Source: JBBWZH01 sp035544115 (GTDB taxonomy: Bacteria; Actinomycetota; Actinomycetes; Mycobacteriales; CADCTP01). From it: DNA of 64,000 bases. Below the pieces are notes generated by a model that saw only the letters and a list, made by a program, of their open reading frames with translations, ran no database searches and had not been told where the DNA came from. Positions within the stretch are counted from its first letter, which is position 1. The number at the start of each line of letters is the position of its first letter. The position numbers were made by a program, and so were the translations under genes. The stretch is taken from positions 9,982,001 to 10,046,000 of the forward strand of contig OY970235.1 of the NCBI GenBank assembly GCA_963714145.1, given 5' to 3'. Below are positions 1 to 6,369 of the stretch, piece by piece.

Positions 1-183
1 CCCACGCCGGCGGTAGCCGCCGGCCGGGCCACGGTGGCCGGCCCCGCCAGGCCGGCCGCCGGCCCGGCCGGCCCCGCCGGGTCTGGCGGATCCGACCGAG
101 TGGTGGGCGGACCGGCTCTGTTGGGGATGCCGGCGCAGCCGGCCCGCGCCGGCCAGGCGGACCACCGGGAGGTGCCGGTATGA
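1..183 (+). CDS. C-terminal end of an unidentified upstream gene (partial)
   Basis: The frame starting at base 1 is open up to a TGA at 181-183 and encodes about 60 residues rich in Ala, Gly and Pro. Its stop overlaps the ATG of the next gene (ATGA at 180-183), the usual sign of translational coupling, so I read it as the tail of an upstream member of the same operon. The low-complexity tail gives no family. The next gene encodes a MauD/TlpA-like protein, so a MauE/DoxX-type membrane partner would be a reasonable guess, but nothing in these 60 residues shows it. Confidence 0.4.
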   Translation, partial: PTPAVAAGRATVAGPARPAAGPAGPAGSGGSDRVVGGPALLGMPAQPARAGQADHREVPV

Positions 184-737
184 GCTTCCAGACCAGCGCG
201 CTGATCCTGAGCTGGGTGGCGATCCTGCTGCTGGCCCTGGTGGTGTCCGGGCTGGTGCGGCAGGTGCACGCCCTGTCATCCGGGCTGGTGCGGCCGGCCG
301 GGCCGGGTGGGTCCACCGGGCCGGTCGGGCTCGCCCCGGGGGCGCTCGCACCCGGCCTCGATCTGCTCGGCACCGACCGGTCCGGGCCGGTGCTGCTGCT
401 GTTCCTCAGCGCCGACTGCCACACCTGCTCGGCCGTCCTCACCGAGGCCGCCCACCTCACCGGCTCGGCCCACCTCACTGGCTCGGCCCACCTCACCGGG
501 GCCGCCCAGGATGCCGGCGACCTGTCCGTCCGGGCGCTGTACGCCGGGCCGGCGCCGGCGACCGACCTGGGGATCGGCGTGTACGGCGGCCAGGCCGAGC
601 TGTTCGAGCGGTACGACGCGATCGCGACCCCGTTCGCCGTCCTGGTCGACCCGTCCGGCCGGGTGGTCCGCTCCGAACCCGTCGGTTCCCCGGCCGCGCT
701 ACGGACCCTGCTCGACCGGGTCGTCCAGGAGGCATGA
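180..737 (+). CDS. Membrane-anchored thioredoxin-like protein (TlpA/MauD type)
   Basis: 185 residues. An N-terminal hydrophobic segment (about residues 8-28) anchors the protein; the rest should face outward. A CxxC pair (CHTC, about residues 80-83) sits after a beta strand (VLLLFLSADC), and a later strand with FAVLVDPSGRV matches the cis-Pro/DPSG part of TlpA, ResA and MauD folds. The expected role is extracytoplasmic thiol-disulfide exchange. The next gene encodes a secreted protein with twelve cysteines, a natural client. An 18-bp tandem repeat (451-504) inserts AHLTGS repeats just after the active site, which is unusual for the fold. Start chosen at the ATG that overlaps the upstream stop. 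Confidence 0.7.
   Translation: MSFQTSALILSWVAILLLALVVSGLVRQVHALSSGLVRPAGPGGSTGPVGLAPGALAPGLDLLGTDRSGPVLLLFLSADCHTCSAVLTEAAHLTGSAHLTGSAHLTGAAQDAGDLSVRALYAGPAPATDLGIGVYGGQAELFERYDAIATPFAVLVDPSGRVVRSEPVGSPAALRTLLDRVVQEA
451..504 (+). repeat. 18-bp in-frame tandem repeat, three copies
   Basis: Three consecutive 18-bp units (451-468, 469-486, 487-504) differ at only a few bases, and the third is degenerate at its end. They encode AHLTGS repeats in the thioredoxin-like protein. Because the unit is a multiple of three, copy number can vary without breaking the frame. Confidence 0.85.
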
Positions 738-1690
738 TGAACACGCTGATCCCACCGCTGCGGGCGGCTGACGCGCCGGCGGCCGAGCCGGCGGCGCCCC
801 GGGAGCCGGCGGCGTCCCGGGCCGAGCTGCGGCCGATCACCTGGTCACCGGTGCAGCGGCGGACCGTGCTGCGGGCCGGAGCCGCGATCGGCACCGCGAT
901 CGGGATGGCCGCGATCGGCGTGTTCCCGGCCGCCCGGCGGGCCCGCGCGGACGGCTTCGACATCTACCCGAGCTGCCCGTCCTACGCGACCGATCACAAC
1001 TGCTCGCCCGGCTGCGGCCCGAGCACGATCTTCGGCGACTCCTGCAACACGTCCGGGCCGAACCTGGGCTTCCACAAGGACGACGGCGTCACCTGGATGC
1101 TGCGGCCGAACCAGTGCTTCTCGAACATGTACGACGGCTGGATCTGGCGGTACCAGAACGCCTGCGGCACCTGCGCCTGCTTCGTCGAGCGCCGCTGCCA
1201 CGACGGCTACCGGATGACCAGCGCCGGCTGGGTGCGCTCGATCTGCCGGTGGAACACCGACTGCGGCTGCCAGGGCGCGGTGCCGTGGCCCACCGTCCAG
1301 CGGGGCAACTCCGGCCCGAACGTGTACGCGGTGCAGCACCTGCTGAACTTCCGCGGCGCCACCCTCACCGCGGACGGCGCGTTCGGCCCGCTCACCGAAA
1401 CGGCGGTGAAGAACTTCCAGAGCGGCAACGCGCTGCCACCGACCGGCATCGTGGACACCACCACCTGGCCGGTGCTCGTGGTCACCGTGCGCAGGTCGGA
1501 CAGCAACGAGGCGGTCCGCGCCGCCCAGCGCGAGCTGAACAAGTGGGGCTACCAGCTGACCGTGGACGGCGTCTTCGGCGCGCTCACCGACGGCGCGATC
1601 CGCGACTTCCAGCGGCAGAACGCGCTCACCGTGGACGGCGTGATCGGTGCCAGCAGCTGGCGCACGCTCACCGGCGGAGCCGGCGTGTGA
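734..1690 (+). CDS. Secreted 12-cysteine protein with two peptidoglycan-binding domains
   Basis: 318 residues. After a Pro/Ala-rich leader comes QRRTVLRAGAAIG followed by a hydrophobic stretch ending in ARRARA, a Tat-like export signal (about residues 45-75). Residues about 78-178 contain twelve cysteines and many tryptophans with no family I recognise. Two PG_binding_1 modules follow (about 180-245 and 252-315; NVYAVQHLL...DGAFGPLTETAVKNFQ and EAVRAAQREL...DGVFGALTDGAIRDFQ). The protein is probably exported and tethered to the wall. It overlaps the thioredoxin-like gene by 4 bases. Twelve cysteines is also the number in the light chain of methylamine dehydrogenase, and MauD-like partners assist that protein, but I see no alignment to it and do not claim homology. 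Confidence 0.7.
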   Translation: MMNTLIPPLRAADAPAAEPAAPREPAASRAELRPITWSPVQRRTVLRAGAAIGTAIGMAAIGVFPAARRARADGFDIYPSCPSYATDHNCSPGCGPSTIFGDSCNTSGPNLGFHKDDGVTWMLRPNQCFSNMYDGWIWRYQNACGTCACFVERRCHDGYRMTSAGWVRSICRWNTDCGCQGAVPWPTVQRGNSGPNVYAVQHLLNFRGATLTADGAFGPLTETAVKNFQSGNALPPTGIVDTTTWPVLVVTVRRSDSNEAVRAAQRELNKWGYQLTVDGVFGALTDGAIRDFQRQNALTVDGVIGASSWRTLTGGAGV

Positions 1691-1908
1691 CCATTCCGGC
1701 CGGCCAGCCGGCCGAGCCGGCGGGGGAGCCGGCGCGGGCGGTGGGCCGCCGGCGGGCCGGCGTGGCGGTGTGGCGGTGGGCGACGGACCCGATCCTGCCG
1801 GTGCTGCTGCTGGCCCCGGCCGCGGTACTGGCGGCGGCCCGGGTGCCGGTGCTGACCTGGGCGGTGCTCGGCGGGCTGGCCGGCTACTCGCTGTCCGGCT
1901 CGGTTTGA
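1687..1908 (+). CDS. Small membrane protein of unknown function
   Basis: 73 residues from a GTG (1687) that overlaps the stop of the preceding gene (GTGTGA). A Pro/Ala/Arg-rich N-terminus is followed by two closely spaced hydrophobic segments (about residues 35-48 and 52-66). The frame ends at TGA 1906-1908, and the same frame is then open to 2490, so this may be the first part of one membrane protein cut by a stop codon. No family recognised. Confidence 0.5.
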   Translation: MTIPAGQPAEPAGEPARAVGRRRAGVAVWRWATDPILPVLLLAPAAVLAAARVPVLTWAVLGGLAGYSLSGSV

Positions 1909-1959
1909 ACCCGTAACAGCGCGCTGGCGCTGTCCCCGCCCGGGCGGCGGGATCGGAGG

Positions 1960-2490
1960 TTGCCGTCGGCGCCGCTGGCGGTGTTCACGGTCGGGCTGCT
2001 GCTCGGTGGCCTGCTCAGCGGGCTGGTGCTGGCCGTGGCCGGCGGCCTGCTGGCGCCGCTGCCGCTGGCCGGCCGGCAGGTCGCCGTGCTGGCGGTCGCG
2101 CTGCTCGGGCTGCTGCGCGAGGCGGGGTTGATCGTGATCCCGCTGCCGCAGAACAGCCGGCAGATCGGCCAGGAGGTGCTGCGCAACCCGATCCGCGGCG
2201 CGCTGCAGTTCGGCTTCGAGCTGGGCACCGGGGTGCGTACCTATGTCTCGGCCACCGCGCCGTACGTGCTGGCGCTCGGGGTGCTGCTGGCCGGTTCGCC
2301 GCGGGCCGCGGTGCTGGCCGGGCTCGGCTTCGGCGCCGGCCGGGCGCTCACCCCGCTGGTGCGCCAGGCGTCGGCCGCGCCGGCCAGTTGGGACGCGCTG
2401 CTGACCACCCGGCTGCGGGCCATCGCGCTGCTGGCCGGGGCCGCCGCCCTGATCGCGTTCGCGGTGCTGTTCGCGCTCAGTCGCCGGTGA
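1960..2490 (+). CDS. Polytopic membrane protein of unknown function
   Basis: Up to 176 residues with about four hydrophobic segments (roughly 7-30, 42-58, 93-108, 148-170) separated by short charged loops (QNSRQIGQEVLRNPIRG). The start is uncertain: GGAGG at 1955-1959 abuts a TTG at 1960, which is too close for a normal ribosome site. The frame is continuous with the preceding 73-residue ORF apart from one TGA. It ends 14 bp inside the convergent DinB-like gene. Membership in the upstream envelope cluster is inferred from direction and spacing. Confidence 0.5.
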   Translation: MPSAPLAVFTVGLLLGGLLSGLVLAVAGGLLAPLPLAGRQVAVLAVALLGLLREAGLIVIPLPQNSRQIGQEVLRNPIRGALQFGFELGTGVRTYVSATAPYVLALGVLLAGSPRAAVLAGLGFGAGRALTPLVRQASAAPASWDALLTTRLRAIALLAGAAALIAFAVLFALSRR

Positions 2491-2998
2491 CGCCGTCGAT
2501 CCGCTCGCGCAGCAGGTCGGCGTGCCCGTTGTGGCGGGCGTACTCCTCGATCATGTGCACATAGACCCAGCGCACGTTCATGTCCTTCTTCGAGCGCTGG
2601 TGGGTGAACGTCTCGTCCAGCGGGTGCCCGGCCGCCGCCGCCCGGGCCAGCTCCAGTTCGGCCTCGTACGCGGCGAGGTCCGCCGCGGCGTCCGCGCCGT
2701 CCACCTCGTCGAAGTCGGTGTCGTCGGTGCCGTCGCGGCTGTAGACGTAGCCGACCTGCTCGCCGCCGACCCGGCGCCGGAACCAGCCGCGTTCCACCTC
2801 GGTCATGTGCCGCACCAGGCCGAGCAGCGACATGCTGGACGGTTCGGCGCTACGCTGCTTGAGCTGCTCCGCGGTCAACCCGGCGCACTTGAACAGCAGC
2901 GTCTGCCGGTGGTAGTCGAGCCAACTGTCCAGCATCGGCCGTTCGGCTTCGACCAGTGGTGGCCGGCTGCGGGCAGTCTCCGGGACGGTCCAGGTCAT
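2477..2998 (-). CDS. DinB-family (DUF664-like) protein
   Basis: 173 residues from ATG 2998 (MTWTVPE). The four-helix DinB fold is suggested by LLGLVRHMTEVERGWFRR near residue 60 and by VRWVYVHMIEEYARHNGHADLLRERIDG at the C-terminus, which carry the spaced histidines of the metal site (RHM..E and YARHNGHAD). Actinobacterial relatives are mostly annotated as mycothiol-dependent or uncharacterised enzymes; the substrate is unknown. An upstream in-frame start at 3034 would add twelve residues; 2998 leaves a 61-bp divergent promoter space to the alcohol dehydrogenase gene. Confidence 0.8.
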   Translation of the reverse strand: MTWTVPETARSRPPLVEAERPMLDSWLDYHRQTLLFKCAGLTAEQLKQRSAEPSSMSLLGLVRHMTEVERGWFRRRVGGEQVGYVYSRDGTDDTDFDEVDGADAAADLAAYEAELELARAAAAGHPLDETFTHQRSKKDMNVRWVYVHMIEEYARHNGHADLLRERIDGVTGD

Positions 2999-3059
2999 GC
3001 GTGGCATCCTGCCGGCTGGCGGCTCGGCCGGCACCAGGTTTTCGTGCCAGGATGCGGCC

Positions 3060-4106
3060 GTGCGGGCGGTGCTCTACGAGGCGTTCGGCGGCCGGCCGGA
3101 GGTGCGGGAAGTGCCCGACCCGGTGCCGCCGTCCGATGGTGTGCTGGTCCGGGTCGTGCTGACCGGGCTGTGCCGCAGTGACTGGTACGGCTGGCGGGGC
3201 GACGACCCCGGGATCACGTTGCCGCAGGTGCCCGGGCACGAGTTCGCCGGCGAGGTGGCGGCGCTGGGCGCCGGCGTCACCGGCTGGCGGGTCGGCGACC
3301 GGGTCACCGCACCGTTCGTCTACGCCTGCGGCAGCTGCCCGCAGTGCCTGGCCGGCGACCAGCAGGTGTGCGCGCGGCAGGAGCAGCCGGGCTTCACCCA
3401 GTGGGGCTCGTTCGCCGAGTACGTGACCGTGCGGCACGCCGCGGTGAACCTGGTCCGGCTGCCGGCCGCGGTCGGCTTCCCGGCCGCGGCGGTGCTCGGC
3501 TGCCGGTTCGGCACCGCGTTCCGGGCCGTGCTGGCCCGCGGCCGGGCCACCGCCGGGGAGTGGGTCGCGGTGTACGGCTGCGGCGGGGTGGGTCTGTCCG
3601 CGGTGCTGATCGCCGCCGCGGTCGGCGCCCGGGTGGTCGCGGTGGACGTGGCCGAGCCGGCGCTGGCGCTGGCCCGCCGGCACGGCGCGGTGGCGTGCGT
3701 CCCGGCCGCGGGGCTGACCCCGGCGCAGTTGGCCGACGCCGTCCGGGACGCCACCGGTGGCGGGGCGCACGTCTCGATCGACGCGCTGGGCAGCGCGGTC
3801 CTCCTGGACGCCGGGGTGCGCAGCCTGCGCCGGCGCGGCCGGCACGTGCAGGTCGGCCTGTTCCCGGCCGACGGCACCAGCCCGCCGGTGCCGATGGACC
3901 GGGTCATCGCGTACGAGCTGGAACTGCACGGCAGCCACGGCCTGCCGGCGCACGCCTACCCGCGGCTGCTCGAACTGGTGGCGGCCGGCGGGCTGCGCCC
4001 GGCCGAGCTGGTCAGCGGAACCCTCACCCTGGCCGAGGCCGCCACCGCGCTGACCACGATGGACCAGCCCGGGCCGCCCGGCGTCCGCCTGATCACCCCG
4101 ACCTGA
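3060..4106 (+). CDS. Zinc-dependent alcohol dehydrogenase (MDR family)
   Basis: 348 residues from GTG 3060 (VRAVLYEAFGG). Catalytic zinc ligands are visible: Cys in GLCRSDW (about 39) and the His-Glu pair in PGHEFAG (about 60). The structural zinc loop is CGSCPQCLAGDQQVC (about 91-105). The NAD(P) Rossmann motif is GCGGVG (about 177-182). This makes it a medium-chain NAD-dependent dehydrogenase for an alcohol or polyol; the substrate cannot be read from sequence. It is divergent from the DinB-like gene and stands alone. The decamer ACCGTCCACA overlaps its stop codon. Confidence 0.85.
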   Translation: MRAVLYEAFGGRPEVREVPDPVPPSDGVLVRVVLTGLCRSDWYGWRGDDPGITLPQVPGHEFAGEVAALGAGVTGWRVGDRVTAPFVYACGSCPQCLAGDQQVCARQEQPGFTQWGSFAEYVTVRHAAVNLVRLPAAVGFPAAAVLGCRFGTAFRAVLARGRATAGEWVAVYGCGGVGLSAVLIAAAVGARVVAVDVAEPALALARRHGAVACVPAAGLTPAQLADAVRDATGGGAHVSIDALGSAVLLDAGVRSLRRRGRHVQVGLFPADGTSPPVPMDRVIAYELELHGSHGLPAHAYPRLLELVAAGGLRPAELVSGTLTLAEAATALTTMDQPGPPGVRLITPT

Positions 4107-4119
4107 CCGTCCACAGTGG

Positions 4120-4719
4120 TCAGTCGAGCGCCTCGCCGGGGGCCAGGTAGCGGTAGCCGGCGCCGGCGCTGAGGCCGAGCCAGTAGTTCACCGAGCCCAG
4201 CCCGCGCTCGTTGATCTGCCCGTCATGGATCGGCACGGTGCGGCGCGCCCGCACCGCGGCGGCGAGGTCGAGCGCCTCGGTCAGCTTCAGCCAGCCCGCG
4301 TGCGCCGGCACCAGCAGCGTCTCGATCGGACGGTCCGGCAGGTGCACCGAGTCGCCCGGGTGGTAGATGCCACCGGCCACGATGTAGCCGAGGTTGGCGC
4401 AGTCCGGCAGTCCATCGTGGATGAACGCGTGCCGGCCGCCGACCGCGCGGATGTCCAGCCCGGCCGCGGTGAACTCCGCGCCGGCGACCAGCCCGGTGAC
4501 GGTCAGCTCGGGTATCTTCGCGTCCGCCGGGGCGTAGATCGGCGCGGCCAGCCCGGCCAGCTTCGCCGGGTCGACGTGGTCGGCGTGCTCGTGCGTGAGC
4601 AGGATCGCGTCCGCCCCGGCCAGCGCCTCCGGCTCGGACCAGACCCCCGGGTCGATGACGAGTACCTGCCCGGCGTGCTCGATCCGGACGCAGGCATGGG
4701 TGTACTTGATGATCCGCAT
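4120..4719 (-). CDS. MBL-fold metallo-hydrolase (UlaG-like)
   Basis: 199 residues. The metal-binding signature is LLTHEHADHVDP (about 40-51), with IDPGVW before it and later His and Asp ligands in GGRHAF, YHPGDSVH and VPIHDGQ. This is the compact beta-lactamase-fold arrangement of UlaG-type hydrolases, which open lactones or cleave phosphoesters; here the substrate is unknown. It lies 8 bp downstream of the GNAT gene on the same strand, so the two may be co-transcribed. Confidence 0.85.
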   Translation of the reverse strand: MRIIKYTHACVRIEHAGQVLVIDPGVWSEPEALAGADAILLTHEHADHVDPAKLAGLAAPIYAPADAKIPELTVTGLVAGAEFTAAGLDIRAVGGRHAFIHDGLPDCANLGYIVAGGIYHPGDSVHLPDRPIETLLVPAHAGWLKLTEALDLAAAVRARRTVPIHDGQINERGLGSVNYWLGLSAGAGYRYLAPGEALD

Positions 4720-4727
4720 GCCTCAAC

Positions 4728-5291
4728 CTACTTCGCGGTCTGTTCCCACTCGGCCCGGGTAAGGGCGTATTCGACGTCGCCGTGCTCGTCGCCCTCGATC
4801 CGGTACGGCCATTCCTGGTGGAAGGTGCGGACGTAGCGCAGGCCGGCCTTCTCCATCACCCGCCGGGACGCGGTGTTGACCGCCATCGTCTCGGCGTACA
4901 CCCGGGTCGCGCCGAGCTCGGTGAACGCCTTGTGGATCAGCGCGCGGGAGCCCTCGGAGCCGTAGCCCTTGCCCCACGCGACCCGGCGCAGCCGGTAGCC
5001 GAGCTCCGGTTCGGCCGGCGGGCTGCCGGCCGGCGGGCGGAGGTGGAACCAGCCGAGGAACTCCCCGGTGCCCTTCTCGATCGCGGCCCAGAAGCCGTAG
5101 CCGGCGTACCGATCGTAGTAGGACAGCCAGGCCGGCAGGTAGTCGGTCTCGATCTCGGCCCGCGGGGTCGTCCGGCCGCCGGTGATGTAGTGCATCACCG
5201 CCGGGTCGCTGTCCAGCTCGACCGCGTTGTCGACGTCGGCCATCGTGAACCGGCGCAGCACCAGCCGCTCGGTCTCCAGCAAGACGTCCAT
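4728..5291 (-). CDS. GNAT N-acetyltransferase (RimJ/RimL type)
   Basis: 187 residues from ATG 5291 (MDVLLETERLVLRRFTMAD), the standard RimL-like opening. The acetyl-CoA loop is GYRLRRVAWGKGYGSEGSRALI (about 103-124), followed by GATRVYAETMAVNTASRRVMEKAGL. It should acetylate an N-terminus, an amino sugar or a small amine; the target is unknown. A GTG at 5303 is an alternative start four residues upstream. The decamer ACCGTCCACA lies immediately upstream of the start (5302-5311). Confidence 0.85.
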   Translation of the reverse strand: MDVLLETERLVLRRFTMADVDNAVELDSDPAVMHYITGGRTTPRAEIETDYLPAWLSYYDRYAGYGFWAAIEKGTGEFLGWFHLRPPAGSPPAEPELGYRLRRVAWGKGYGSEGSRALIHKAFTELGATRVYAETMAVNTASRRVMEKAGLRYVRTFHQEWPYRIEGDEHGDVEYALTRAEWEQTAK

Positions 5292-5363
5292 CCCGCCCCC
5301 CACCGTCCACAGCGGACCGTGCCGGCAGGGTAGGCCGGGCCGCCGCCCCGGGGCGAGCGGGTT

Positions 5364-6059
5364 TCAGCGCAGCAGCAGCCAGCCGCCGCCGGCCAGGGCG
5401 GCGAGCGCGGTCAGCGCGAACATGAAGATCCACAGCGGTGCCGGCACCCGGGTGAGCGTGCCGAGCTGGTCGGCGTCGGAGTTCCGGGCCTGGCCGCGGC
5501 GGCGCTGCCGGCGCAGTTCGAACACCGGCCGTACCCCGCCGATCAGCAGGAACCAGACGGCCGCGTGCCCGAACGCGGCCTGCGTGTCGGCCGAGGCGTA
5601 CCAGGCGACCAGCCCGATCGCGGTGCCGGTGACCAGAATGGACAGCGCGCCGTAGCCGTTGCGGATCAGCGTGAGCATCGCCAGCAGCAGCCCGACCGCG
5701 ACCCAGAGCGCGACCGTCACCCGGCCGGCGGCGAGCACCGCGACCCCGCACAGCCCGAGCAGGGACGGGGCCAGGTAGCCGACGGCCGCGGTCAGCACCA
5801 TCCCGGCCCCCTCCGGCCGGCCGACCGAGAGGGTGAGCCCGGAGGTGTCCGAGTGCAGCCGGATGCCGGTCAGCCGCCGGCCGGTGAGCATCGCCACCAC
5901 CGCGTGCCCGGCCTCGTGCACGATCGTGATGAGGTTCCGGGTCCACCGCCATACCCCGTCCACCACGACCGCGAGCAGCGCGACCCCGGCGGTGGCCAGC
6001 ACCAACGCCGAGGACGGATCGAGCCGGTAACCGGAGACCCGGTCCACCACGTCGTGCAC
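5364..6059 (-). CDS. M50-type membrane metallopeptidase-like protein
   Basis: 231 residues from GTG 6059, preceded by GGAGGAGCGGAG. HEAGH at about residues 48-52 sits in or beside the second hydrophobic segment, as in the M50B family of zinc intramembrane proteases. Further hydrophobic segments follow (about 85-105, 110-130, 137-155, 212-228). A second metal ligand of the NxxPxxxxDG type is not evident, so it may be a non-cleaving relative. Many actinobacteria have such short M50-like proteins of unknown substrate. It faces the formate cluster across a shared upstream region. Confidence 0.75.
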   Translation of the reverse strand: MHDVVDRVSGYRLDPSSALVLATAGVALLAVVVDGVWRWTRNLITIVHEAGHAVVAMLTGRRLTGIRLHSDTSGLTLSVGRPEGAGMVLTAAVGYLAPSLLGLCGVAVLAAGRVTVALWVAVGLLLAMLTLIRNGYGALSILVTGTAIGLVAWYASADTQAAFGHAAVWFLLIGGVRPVFELRRQRRRGQARNSDADQLGTLTRVPAPLWIFMFALTALAALAGGGWLLLR

Positions 6060-6369
6060 GCTCCGCTCCTCCGCCCCGCGAGTTCGTCAGCCGTCGCGAG
6101 TTGGTCCAGCCTGCCAGGCCGCGGCCGGCGCTCGCACGGCGGTCGGTCGAGCACTCTAGGTAGTCATTGATGCCGTCAGTGCGACGACTGCGCCGTTTGG
6201 CGCAGGTTTCCGGCCGCTCCACGCGCGGCCGTTGCCGACCAAGTGGATCAGGGTGGGATTCTTGCCGGAGCAATCAGGTTCGTGCGCTCGGTGGCCGGGG
6301 CCTCACGGCGCCGCTGCCGGCACTCAGGGCCGGCTCGCGATGCTGCGCCGGCCGGACGAGGATCGGACG
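6060..6369. promoter_or_regulatory. Divergent intergenic region upstream of the formate dehydrogenase-like gene
   Basis: About 310 bp between the M50-like gene (minus) and the molybdoenzyme gene (plus). The open frame that continues upstream of ATG 6370 has no protein-like content, so I treat it as leader. At 6155-6168 lies TCTAGGTAGTCATT. A near-identical element (TGTAGGTAGTCAAG, 40335-40348) lies upstream of the bacterioferritin-like gene, which suggests a shared promoter class. No clear TTGACA-type -35 is visible at the usual distance. Confidence 0.5.

Noticed and set aside
734..1690. Methylamine dehydrogenase light chain
   Set aside because: Twelve cysteines and a MauD-like neighbour are suggestive, but the residues around them do not line up and a peptidoglycan-binding half is fused on.
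1906..1908. Selenocysteine codon
   Set aside because: No hairpin of SECIS type follows and the surrounding residues are not a redox motif.
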